Notes: a model not told the origin generated them from the sequence alone. A stretch of DNA of 6,330 nt from Pseudomonadota bacterium (GCA_023425225.1 JAFADB010000108.1:1-6330); one strand, 5' to 3'. Counted from the first letter of the stretch, positions 1 to 6,237 are shown. Made by a program: numbers and translations.

Positions 1-757
1 GGACATGGGCCGCACCGGCCACGCCCGCGCCACGCTGGCCGTGCGCCCCGGACTGGACGCGCCGGTGCCGGCGCTCGACCCGCGCCCGATCCTGACCATG
101 GCCGACATGGGCCACGACATGGCAGGCATGGCCGGCATGCAGCACGGCCCAGCGACCTCCGCTTCGATGGACCACGCCTCGATGCACGCTGCCGCGATGT
201 CCGGCGCCGCCCTGCCGCTGCCCGCCGCCGTGCACCACCCAGCCAGCGAAATGCACAACCCGTTGGTGGACATGCGCAGCAACGCCACCTCGCCGCGGCT
301 GGACGACCCCGGCATCGGCCTGCGCGACAACGGCCGCAAGGTGCTGCGCTACGCCGACCTGCACAGCCTGTTCCCCGACCCCGACGGGCGCGAGCCCTCG
401 CGCCAGATCGAGCTGCACCTGACCGGGCACATGGAAAAGTTCGCATGGTCGTTCGACGGCATCCCGTTCGCCTCGGCCGAGCCCTTGCGGCTCACCTACG
501 GCGAACGCGTGCGCATCGTGCTGGTCAACGACACGATGATGCAGCACCCCATCCACCTGCACGGCATGTGGAGCGACGTGGAGGACGCCGACGGCCAGTT
601 CCAGGTGCGCAAACACACCGTGGACATGCCGCCGGGCACCCGCCGCAGCTACCGCGTGCGCGCCGACGCGCTCGGCCGCTGGGCCTTCCACTGCCACCTG
701 CTCTACCACATGGACGGCGGCATGATGCGCGAAGTGCGCGTGGAGGAGCAGGCATGA
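1..757 (+). CDS. copA: CopA, periplasmic multicopper oxidase of copper resistance (C-terminal part, 5' end outside the window)
   Basis: Partial gene; the frame is open from base 2 and has no start here. CopA-type oxidases act in the periplasm, bind several coppers and are thought to oxidise Cu(I) to Cu(II). A Met/His-rich linker (about 98-205) contains MGHDMAGMAGMQHG, the low-affinity copper-binding type known in CopA. The last cupredoxin domain (about 400-750) carries HPIHLHG at 545-565 and HCHLLYHM at 689-712. These two motifs supply the ligands for the type 1 and trinuclear copper sites, including the Cys and the axial Met, so the visible part looks catalytically intact. The TGA stop (755-757) overlaps the copB start by the ATGA arrangement, indicating translational coupling. 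The N-terminal cupredoxin domains and Tat signal expected of the family lie upstream. The product call is secure. Confidence 0.95.
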   Translation, partial: DMGRTGHARATLAVRPGLDAPVPALDPRPILTMADMGHDMAGMAGMQHGPATSASMDHASMHAAAMSGAALPLPAAVHHPASEMHNPLVDMRSNATSPRLDDPGIGLRDNGRKVLRYADLHSLFPDPDGREPSRQIELHLTGHMEKFAWSFDGIPFASAEPLRLTYGERVRIVLVNDTMMQHPIHLHGMWSDVEDADGQFQVRKHTVDMPPGTRRSYRVRADALGRWAFHCHLLYHMDGGMMREVRVEEQA

Positions 758-1992
758 AGCACCACGCCGACACCCTCGCCATCGCGCTGCTGCTGGCCCT
801 GGGAACGGGCACGGCACCATCCGCCCGCGCGCAGGCCGCACCGTCCTGCACGGCCGAACACGCGGCGATGGGCCACTGCACGATGCCCGCCGCGCCGGCA
901 CAGGCCGACTGCCCGCCTGAGCATGCCGCCATGGGCCACTGCACGCCGACGCCGGCGGCCACCCACGACATGCAGCCTCCGGCCGCCACCTCGCACTGCA
1001 CGGCCGAACATGCGGCGATGGGCCATTGCACGATGCCCGCCGCGCCGGCACAGGCCGACTGCCCGCCCGAGCATGCCGCCATGGGCCACTGCACGCCGAC
1101 GCCGGCGGCCATGCACGACATGCAGCCTCCGGCCGCCACCGCGCACTGCTCGGCCGAACACGCGGCGATGGGCTACTGCACGATGCCCGCCGCGCCGGCA
1201 CAGGCCGACTGCCCGCCCGAGCATGCCGCGATGGGTCACTGCACGCCGGGCCCAACCACGCCGCCGACACCGAGCGAGCCGCGCGAGCCGATCCCGGCGC
1301 TGACCGATGCCGACCGCGCCGCCGCGTTTCCGGTGCTGGACTCGGCGCACATGTCGCACGGATCGTCGATCAACAGCCTGGTGCTGCTGGACCGGCTGGA
1401 GACCTGGGACGCCGATCCCGGCAGCGGCCAGGCCTGGGAGGCGAGCGCCTGGATCGGCGGCGACATCAACCGCCTGTGGCTGCGCAGCGAAGGCGAGCGC
1501 GAACGCGGCCGCACCGGCGCAGCCGACCTGGAAGTGCTCTACGGCCGCAGCGTCAGCGCCTGGTGGGACGTGGTGGCCGGCGTGCGGCACGACTTCCGCC
1601 CCGGCGACTCGCGCAGCTGGGCCGCGTTCGGCGTGCAGGGCCTGGCGCCGTACAAGTTCGAGGTGTCGGCCACCGCCTACCTGGGCGAGTCCGGCCAGGC
1701 CGCGGCGCGGGTCGAGGTCGAGTACGAGCTGCTGCTGACCAACCGGCTGATCCTGCAGCCGCGGCTGGAGGCCAGCGCCTCGGCGAAGGACGAGCCGCGC
1801 TACGGCAACGGCAGCGGCCTGAACAGCGTGGAGGCGGGCCTGCGCCTGCGCTACGAGTTCAGCCGCCGCTTCGCGCCGTACCTGGGCGTGGTCCACGAAC
1901 GCCGCTACGGGCGCACCGCCGACTACCACCGCGCCGAAGGCGAGGACCCGCGCGACACCCGCCTGGTGGCCGGCGTGCGCATCTGGTTCTGA
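754..1992 (+). CDS. copB: CopB, outer-membrane copper resistance protein with a Cys/His/Met repeat region
   Basis: 412 residues. The ATG at 754 is chosen because it overlaps the copA stop, has GGAGGAG at 742-748, and starts a clear signal peptide (residues 1-26, SARA|QA cleavage). Longer in-frame extensions run through copA and are not real. Residues 32-165 form tandem 50-residue repeats holding six copies of a C-x2-EHAAMG[HY]C motif, giving 12 Cys plus His and Met. A Pro-rich linker follows, then the conserved CopB domain (about residues 180-412). That domain has alternating beta-strand patterns and ends in a terminal Phe (VRIWF), as expected of an outer-membrane beta-barrel. The family (PF05275) works with CopA to sequester or move copper at the outer membrane. 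Typical CopB leaders are rich in Met, His and Asp; so much Cys is unusual and points to thiol binding of Cu(I) or another soft metal (inference). Confidence 0.94.
   Translation: MKHHADTLAIALLLALGTGTAPSARAQAAPSCTAEHAAMGHCTMPAAPAQADCPPEHAAMGHCTPTPAATHDMQPPAATSHCTAEHAAMGHCTMPAAPAQADCPPEHAAMGHCTPTPAAMHDMQPPAATAHCSAEHAAMGYCTMPAAPAQADCPPEHAAMGHCTPGPTTPPTPSEPREPIPALTDADRAAAFPVLDSAHMSHGSSINSLVLLDRLETWDADPGSGQAWEASAWIGGDINRLWLRSEGERERGRTGAADLEVLYGRSVSAWWDVVAGVRHDFRPGDSRSWAAFGVQGLAPYKFEVSATAYLGESGQAAARVEVEYELLLTNRLILQPRLEASASAKDEPRYGNGSGLNSVEAGLRLRYEFSRRFAPYLGVVHERRYGRTADYHRAEGEDPRDTRLVAGVRIWF
847..1248 (+). repeat. 150-bp tandem repeat, 2.7 copies, inside copB
   Basis: Copies lie at 847-996, 997-1146 and 1147-1248 (the last one partial). 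The period is exactly 150 bp, so the reading frame is kept. Copies 1 and 2 differ at about 6 of 150 bases and copy 3 is similarly close. Each unit encodes two C-x9-C motifs 21 residues apart, so the unit itself comes from an older, more diverged duplication. Near identity including silent positions implies recent duplication or ongoing gene conversion, so the copy number may vary between strains. Confidence 0.95.
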
Positions 1993-2007
1993 CCCTGCCG
2001 TCCCTCC

Positions 2008-2062
2008 GCGCCGGCGCCCTGTGCGCCGGCGCCTCGTTCCTTCCTCGCGCCGTCCGCGGCGC
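2008..2062 (+). promoter_or_regulatory. Two GC-rich hairpins between copB and the EF-hand gene
   Basis: The self-complementary GCGCCGGCGC occurs at 2008-2017 and 2023-2032 with a 5-base loop, giving a 10-bp stem. A second stem, GCGCCG (2047-2052) with CGGCGC (2057-2062) and a TCCG loop, follows. A pyrimidine stretch (tcgttccttcctc) lies between them but there is no clean T-run. They could act as a partial terminator or mRNA-stabilising structures that lower or separate expression of the downstream gene. The structure is seen directly; the role is inferred. Confidence 0.4.
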
Positions 2063-2081
2063 ATCATCGAGAGATCCAACC

Positions 2082-2384
2082 ATGAACCCGAAGACCCTGC
2101 TGTTCGTTCCCACCTTCCTGCTCGCGACCCTGGCCGGCGGTGTCGCCGCACAGGACCACGCCGCGCATGCGCACGATGCCCACACCGGCCATTCCGGCCA
2201 CACCGCCAGGACCGCGTCCGCCGACGATGCCGCCTTCGCAAAGCTGGATACCGACAAGGACGGCAAGCTCAGCGCCTCCGAACTGGCCGGGCATCCGCTG
2301 CAGGCGCACCTGTCCATGGTCGATGCCGACAAGGACGGCAAGCTGGACAAGTACGAGTTCGCCGCCGGCCTGAAGATGCTGTAG
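2082..2384 (+). CDS. Small exported protein with a His-rich segment and two EF-hands
   Basis: 100 residues, starting at ATG 2082 with GAGAGA at 2069-2074, 7 bases upstream. Residues 1-23 form a signal peptide (GVAA|QD), so the protein is probably periplasmic. Residues 24-41 are His-rich (six His in HAAHAHDAHTGHSGH), a likely transition-metal binding stretch. Two canonical 12-residue EF-hand loops follow: DTDKDGKLSASE (56-67) and DADKDGKLDKYE (81-92), both with the Asp/Asp/Asp and closing Glu needed for calcium. Its place 89 bp after copB on the same strand suggests co-transcription, possibly weakened by the intervening hairpins. A role in copper handling comes from position and His content only; the precise function is unknown. 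Small EF-hand proteins are hard to assign beyond the motif. Confidence 0.88.
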   Translation: MNPKTLLFVPTFLLATLAGGVAAQDHAAHAHDAHTGHSGHTARTASADDAAFAKLDTDKDGKLSASELAGHPLQAHLSMVDADKDGKLDKYEFAAGLKML

Positions 2385-2409
2385 TTCGCGCCGCGGCCGT
2401 ACTCCGCCG

Positions 2410-2439
2410 TTCCCCTCCGTTGCGAAGGAGGGAGGGGAA
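2410..2439. terminator. Hairpin downstream of the EF-hand gene (possible factor-independent or bidirectional terminator)
   Basis: TTCCCCTCC (2410-2418) pairs perfectly with GGAGGGGAA (2431-2439) around a 12-base loop; a shifted CCTCC/GGAGG pairing is also possible. It begins 26 bases after the EF-hand stop. There is no T-run, so a classical intrinsic terminator is not shown. Position at the end of the copper operon, in a convergent gap, supports a 3'-end role. Confidence 0.35.
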
Positions 2440-2465
2440 TGGGTGCGATTGCCAGCGATCGGCTT

Positions 2466-2755
2466 CCTGCAGCAGTGGCGCTATGTGGCCTCCGGGCCAT
2501 GAGCCGCGAGGGCCTTGTCGGCACCTGTCGACCATTGACCTGATCAGCGCCGACTGTCAGCCCTTGCGCACTACCCGCCGTCGTCCCCGCGAAAGCGGGG
2601 ACCCAGCGACTTGAGTTCGCGTCGCGGGAAGGCACTGGGTCCCCGCTTTCGCGGGGACGACGATCGGTTTGGTACGGGAACCGACAGTTGGCTCCAATCG
2701 AATCTAAAGCTCCGCGGCCTATGGCCCGGAGGCCACATGGCGCCACTTCTACAGG
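2466..2755. repeat. Long imperfect palindromic element of nested inverted repeats (REP/MITE-like, non-coding)
   Basis: This accounts for most of the gap between the convergent EF-hand and levanase genes. The outer arms, 2466-2510 and 2710-2755, are inverted copies matching at about 40 of 45 positions with one gap. The inner arms, 2579-2606 and 2635-2662, are perfect 28-base inverted repeats around a 28-base spacer (2607-2634). A weaker inverted match lies between them (around 2532-2560 against 2680-2700). Each inner arm can also fold on itself: GTCCCCGC-GAAA-GCGGGGAC at 2583-2602. There is no transposase gene and no convincing ORF. Repeats with the ccccgcgaaagcgggg core look like a type common in Xanthomonadaceae genomes (from memory, not searched). 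The left side is about 20 bases longer than the right, so one half has an insertion or the other a deletion. Confidence 0.8.
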
Positions 2756-2769
2756 CGACACCGCATTCC

Positions 2770-4395
2770 CTAGGACCCGGGCTCCCCCTGCAGCGAAGTG
2801 ATGCGGATATCCTCGAAGCTCGCCGCGCCCTGCTCGGCGAAGACGGCGACGCGGTCGTCGTCCAGCGCGGGGAAGATCAGGTCGGTGACCACGGCGCGGC
2901 CGCCGGCGGCGAACACTTCCACCGAACCGCGGTCCACCACCACGCGCAGCCGCAGCGCGCCCTCGTCCAGCGGCAGGTACACGATGTGCTGCTTGCTGAA
3001 AGCCGGCGAGAAGCCGGTGTCGCCGGATCGGGCGCGGTCCACGGTGAGCGTGCCTTCGGCGGTGTCGTAGAAGATCCGCGTGCCCACCGCGCCATCGGCC
3101 GAGCCGCGTACCACCAGGCCGGCGCGCCGCGCCTGGCCGGGGCGGATCGCCAGCGCGATGTCCTGCACGGTGCCGCGTGCGCGCGGGCCCAGGTCCCTGG
3201 ATGCTGCGTCCACCGTCACCGTGCCGAAGCTCTCCCCGTGCCCGTGCTGCACCCGGCGCAGGTACTCGTCCACCGGCGCGTGCACCAGCCGCGGCGTGCC
3301 GTCGATGGTCTTGAGCGCGAGCTGGCGCGGCAGCGTCATCGCGCCCCGCCACGGCGCGGTCGGCACCTGCGCGGCGTAGTCCCAGTTGCCCATCCAGGCG
3401 ATGGCCACGGTCCTGCCGTCGGGGACGTGGGCGAACGTACCCGCGGCGTAGAAGTCCGCACCGTGGTCCAGCCACAGGTAGCGCGACGGATCCGAATCCG
3501 GCGGCGGCACGTTCTCGGCGGTGAAGGCGGTGCCGTCGAAGCGGCCGACGAAGTACTGCGCGCCGCTGCCGCCGGCGATCGACCACGGATTGACGTTGAC
3601 GATCATCACCCACTTCACGTTGCCGGGGTCGCCGTCCAGCGGCAGCGGGAACAGGTCCGGCATCTCCCACAGCATGCCCGGCTTCCGGATGCCGAGCGGG
3701 CCGAAATCGCTGAGGAATTCCCAGTCGATCAGGTTCCTCGAACGGTAGATCTTCACCACCTGCGCGTCGGCCACCACGGTGGTCATCAACCAGTAGCCGC
3801 CCGCGGCGTACCAGCTCACCTTGGGGTCGCGGAAGTTGCGCGACTCCGGCTGCAGCGTCAGCACCGGGTTGCGGGCGTACGCGTGCCAGCTGCCGCCGCC
3901 GTCGGTGCTGTAGGCCAGCGATTGCGCCTGGATGCCCGCCTCGTGCCCGGAGCCGGCCTTGTAAGCGCTGGTGTACAGCGCCACCAGCGCCGGGGTGTCG
4001 GCCGAGCCCAGCCCGGAGGTGTTGTCCCGGTCGACCACGATCGACCCGGAGAAGATCTCTTCGCTGGCGGTCGCGGGCATGGCCACGCCGTGTTCCTGCC
4101 AGTGCAGCAGGTCGGCGCTGCTGGCATGCCCCCAGGACATGTTGCCCCAGTCGTTGCCGTGGGGGTTGTACTGGTAGAACAGGTGATAGCGGCCCTGGAA
4201 GTACACCAGGCCGTTGGGGTCGTTCATCCAGTTGCGTTGCGGGGTGTAGTGCAGCAGCGGACGCCACTGCGGGGTGCCGCCGGCATCGGCGGTCGGCGCA
4301 TCGCCGGCCGAGCATGCGCCAGCCGATGCCTGCACCGCACAAACCAACAGCATCCGGGTCCAGGCCTGATTCACGACGCACCGCCTTGTCTTCAT
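2770..4395 (-). CDS. GH32 levanase / exo-beta-fructosidase, probable lipoprotein
   Basis: 541 residues from ATG 4393-4395. The catalytic beta-propeller (about 45-375) shows the GH32 signatures: WMNDPNG (56-62, nucleophile D59), FYQYNP (73-78), FSGS (115-118), RDP (189-191, transition-state stabiliser D190) and EMPD (244-247, acid/base E244). A C-terminal beta-sandwich (about 385-535) contains the typical DRGSVEVF (488-495). All catalytic residues are present. The N-terminus has a short hydrophobic stretch ending in SAGAC (C28) followed by Ser, so it may be a lipoprotein sorted to the outer membrane, although -3 is Ala rather than Leu. The upstream ATG lacks a clear ribosome site. A GTG at 4372-4374 (residue 8) has AAGG 9-12 bases upstream and may be the true start. 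GH32 covers levanase, inulinase and invertase; pairing with a levansucrase favours levan or fructooligosaccharide hydrolysis, like LsdB (inference). Confidence 0.93.
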   Translation of the reverse strand: MKTRRCVVNQAWTRMLLVCAVQASAGACSAGDAPTADAGGTPQWRPLLHYTPQRNWMNDPNGLVYFQGRYHLFYQYNPHGNDWGNMSWGHASSADLLHWQEHGVAMPATASEEIFSGSIVVDRDNTSGLGSADTPALVALYTSAYKAGSGHEAGIQAQSLAYSTDGGGSWHAYARNPVLTLQPESRNFRDPKVSWYAAGGYWLMTTVVADAQVVKIYRSRNLIDWEFLSDFGPLGIRKPGMLWEMPDLFPLPLDGDPGNVKWVMIVNVNPWSIAGGSGAQYFVGRFDGTAFTAENVPPPDSDPSRYLWLDHGADFYAAGTFAHVPDGRTVAIAWMGNWDYAAQVPTAPWRGAMTLPRQLALKTIDGTPRLVHAPVDEYLRRVQHGHGESFGTVTVDAASRDLGPRARGTVQDIALAIRPGQARRAGLVVRGSADGAVGTRIFYDTAEGTLTVDRARSGDTGFSPAFSKQHIVYLPLDEGALRLRVVVDRGSVEVFAAGGRAVVTDLIFPALDDDRVAVFAEQGAASFEDIRITSLQGEPGS

Positions 4396-4402
4396 CGACC
4401 GC

Positions 4403-4514
4403 TAACGAAAATGCGCAACATTAATTCCGCGCGCCCATTAATTTCATCGAAACCGAACCTTTCGAGGCCCGTTCATTACGGCTCCGTGAAGGCGTTTACC
4501 TCTTGTTTTCGTTA
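4403..4514. promoter_or_regulatory. Paired inverted 9-base sites TAACGAAAA ... TTTTCGTTA
   Basis: TAACGAAAA at 4403-4411 and its exact reverse complement TTTTCGTTA at 4506-4514 flank the AT-rich core with start points 103 bases apart, close to ten helical turns. One copy lies just upstream of the annotated levanase start. The spacing and symmetry would suit a looping repressor or a site pair reading out to each gene. No regulator family is identified. Confidence 0.35.
4447..4465. promoter_or_regulatory. TCGAAA-N7-TTTCGA dyad
   Basis: Perfect 6-base inverted arms at 4447-4452 and 4460-4465 around ccgaacc, 52 bases upstream of the levanase ATG. This is a typical size for a dimeric regulator site. 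Function is inferred from position and symmetry only. Confidence 0.3.
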
Positions 4515-4542
4515 ATAAATCTCCGCTTGCCACGCAATCGCA

Positions 4543-4560
4543 GCCGGTGCTAGCACTGGC
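4543..4560. promoter_or_regulatory. 18-base near-perfect palindrome upstream of levansucrase (candidate operator)
   Basis: GCCGGTGCTAGCACTGGC is symmetric at 16 of 18 positions around a perfect 10-base core, GTGCTAGCAC (4547-4556). It lies 47 bases before the levansucrase ATG, so it would be in or just after a promoter or in the 5' untranslated leader. A bound regulator there could block transcription; an RNA hairpin is unlikely because the centre leaves little loop. Confidence 0.4.
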
Positions 4561-4607
4561 CCGCGCCGTCCCGCGAGCGGCGTGCCTATCCCACCCGGAG
4601 GTGCGAC

Positions 4608-6221
4608 ATGGAGAAAACGTCCCGTAAATACCAGAGTGGATATCCACATAATGTCTGCAAATGGATATCGGGTTTCACGATAGCCGGCCTCGCCTGCGTC
4701 GCATCGGCGCAGGATGGATTCCCCGCGCCGACGCCGCACAGCCAGCAGGCCTACCATCCGGAGGCCGCGTTCACCTCGCGCTGGACCCGCGCCGACGCGC
4801 GCCAGATCGAGGCGATGTCCGACCCGACGGTGGCGCCCGGGCAGAACTCGATGCCGTCCTGGCTGACGATGCCGGACATCCCGGCCAACTTCCCGCAGAC
4901 CGATCCGAACGTGTGGGTGTGGGACACCTGGCCGCTGGCCGACATGAAGGCCGACCAGATCAGCTTCAACGGCTGGGAGGTCATCTTCACCCTGACCGCC
5001 GACCCGAACGCCGGCTACCTGTTCGACGACCGCCACACCAACGCGCGCATCGGCTACTTCTACCGGCGTGCGGGGATCCCGGCCTGGCTGCGCCCGGCCA
5101 ACGGCGGCTGGACCTATGGCGGCCACCTGTTCCCCGACGGCTCCAGCGTGCAGATCTTCGGCGATACCCCGCTGACCGAGAACGCGGAGTGGTCCGGTTC
5201 GGCGCGGCTGATCAACAACCAGGGCGGGGTGAGCCTGTACTACACCGCGATGGCCTTCAACCGCACCCCCGACGGGCAGGACATCACCCCGGCGGTGGCG
5301 ATCATCGCCCGCACCGACGGCCGCCTGCACAGCAACAGCCAGCGGGTGTGGTTCAGCGGCTTCGACCAGCACCTGGCGCTGCTGCAGCCGGACGGGGTGT
5401 ATTACCAGAACGGCGCGCAGAACCCGTTCTACAACTTCCGCGACCCGTTCCCGTTCACCGACCCCGCCCATCCGGGCAAGGTGTACATGGTGTTCGAGGG
5501 CAACACGGCCGTGGTGCGCGGGGCGCGCTCATGCACGGAGGAGGACCTGGGCTACGCGGCCGACGATCCGTACCGGGAGAACCTGGAGGACGTGCTGGAT
5601 TCGGGTGCCACCTTCCAGCAGGCCAACGTCGGCCTGGCGGTGGCCACCAACGCCGCGCTGACGCAGTGGAAGTTCCTGCCGCCGATCCTGTCGGCCAACT
5701 GCGTCACCGACCAGACCGAGCGCCCGCAGATCTACCTCAAGAACGGCAAGTACTACCTGTTCACCATCACCCATCGCTCGACCTACGCCGCCGGCGTGGA
5801 CGGGCCCGATGGCGTGATGGGCTTCGTCGGCAACGGCATCCGCAGCGATTTCCTGCCGCTCAACGGCGGCAGCGGGCTGGTGCTGGGCAACCCCACCGAC
5901 CTCAACGGCCCCATCGGTGCGCCGTTCGCGCTGGATCCGGCGCAGAATCCGCGCGCGTTCCAGTCGTACTCGCACTATGTGATGCCGCATGGCCTGGTGA
6001 CCTCGTTCATCGACGCCATCGGCCCGCGCCGCGGCGGTGCCGAGGCGCCGACGGTGCGCATCTGGATCAACCCGACCACCACCGCGCTGGACCGGCACTA
6101 CGGCCGGGAAGGCCTGGGCGGCTATGGCGACATCCCAGCCAACCGGCACGTGCTGTGGGGCATCTCGATCGGTCCGTTCGATGCGACCGCCCCGGTCGGC
6201 AGCCTGGCGGCCGCGGACTGA
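4608..6221 (+). CDS. GH68 levansucrase (LsdA-like), secreted
   Basis: 537 residues. ATG 4608 has GGAGG at 4597-4601, 6 bases upstream. Levansucrase (EC 2.4.1.10) splits sucrose and transfers fructose to water, sucrose or a growing beta-2,6 levan chain. Active-site landmarks are all present: WVWDTW (103-108, nucleophile D106), WSGS (195-198), RDP (278-280, D279) and TERPQIY (370-376, acid/base E371). HR at 389-390 sits near the site known to govern transfer versus hydrolysis in other levansucrases. C309 and C365 are 56 residues apart, matching the disulfide of Gluconacetobacter diazotrophicus LsdA (339/395), and the catalytic residues show the same offset of about 30. A signal peptide ends at ASA|Q (A34/Q35); the Gln could cyclise, as reported for LsdA. 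Secretion would be Sec plus type II by analogy. Inulosucrase activity cannot be excluded from sequence. Confidence 0.96.
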   Translation: MEKTSRKYQSGYPHNVCKWISGFTIAGLACVASAQDGFPAPTPHSQQAYHPEAAFTSRWTRADARQIEAMSDPTVAPGQNSMPSWLTMPDIPANFPQTDPNVWVWDTWPLADMKADQISFNGWEVIFTLTADPNAGYLFDDRHTNARIGYFYRRAGIPAWLRPANGGWTYGGHLFPDGSSVQIFGDTPLTENAEWSGSARLINNQGGVSLYYTAMAFNRTPDGQDITPAVAIIARTDGRLHSNSQRVWFSGFDQHLALLQPDGVYYQNGAQNPFYNFRDPFPFTDPAHPGKVYMVFEGNTAVVRGARSCTEEDLGYAADDPYRENLEDVLDSGATFQQANVGLAVATNAALTQWKFLPPILSANCVTDQTERPQIYLKNGKYYLFTITHRSTYAAGVDGPDGVMGFVGNGIRSDFLPLNGGSGLVLGNPTDLNGPIGAPFALDPAQNPRAFQSYSHYVMPHGLVTSFIDAIGPRRGGAEAPTVRIWINPTTTALDRHYGREGLGGYGDIPANRHVLWGISIGPFDATAPVGSLAAAD

Positions 6222-6237
6222 TCGCGGCGGCAGGCAC

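Larger units (their letters stand above)
4396..4607. promoter_or_regulatory. Shared divergent control region between the levanase and levansucrase genes
   Basis: 212 bp separate the two start codons; both promoters should lie here. The part at 4401-4525 is clearly more AT-rich than the surrounding genes. It contains paired 9-base inverted sites (4403-4411, 4506-4514), a TCGAAA-N7-TTTCGA dyad (4447-4465), a direct repeat of CATTAATT 17 bases apart (4419-4426, 4436-4443) and an 18-base palindrome (4543-4560). No -35/-10 pair matches the sigma-70 consensus well enough to place a promoter. The layout fits co-regulation of both genes by one sugar-responsive regulator encoded elsewhere (inference). 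Confidence 0.6.

Noticed and set aside
847..1248. Possible CRISPR or intergenic satellite
   Set aside because: The 150-bp units are contiguous with no unique spacers, and they keep the copB reading frame.
703..2241. 512-codon open frame antisense to copB
   Set aside because: Its length comes from high GC and the 150-bp repeat having no stops in this frame; Arg-rich translation and no recognisable domain.
2583..2602. GAAA-tetraloop hairpin considered as an intrinsic terminator or structured RNA
   Set aside because: It is one arm of a larger inverted repeat, lacks a T-run, and has no sign of an RNA gene; better explained as part of the repeat element.
1859..4381. 840-codon open frame on the - strand
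   Set aside because: It is a shifted-frame shadow of the GH32 gene that runs on through the palindrome and the copper genes. Low-complexity Arg/Ala/Pro-rich composition with no domain; the GH32 frame carries all catalytic motifs.
2611..4515. 634-codon open frame on the + strand
   Set aside because: Antisense to the levanase; His/Arg/Val/Gly-rich translation typical of high-GC antisense frames, starting inside the palindromic repeat.
4444..4647. 67-codon open frame on the - strand across the divergent control region
   Set aside because: No ribosome site or domain; it crosses both the promoter region and the start of levansucrase.
4512..5471. 319-codon open frame antisense to the levansucrase 5' half
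   Set aside because: Val/Gly/Arg-rich antisense translation with no motif, and it covers the levansucrase promoter side.
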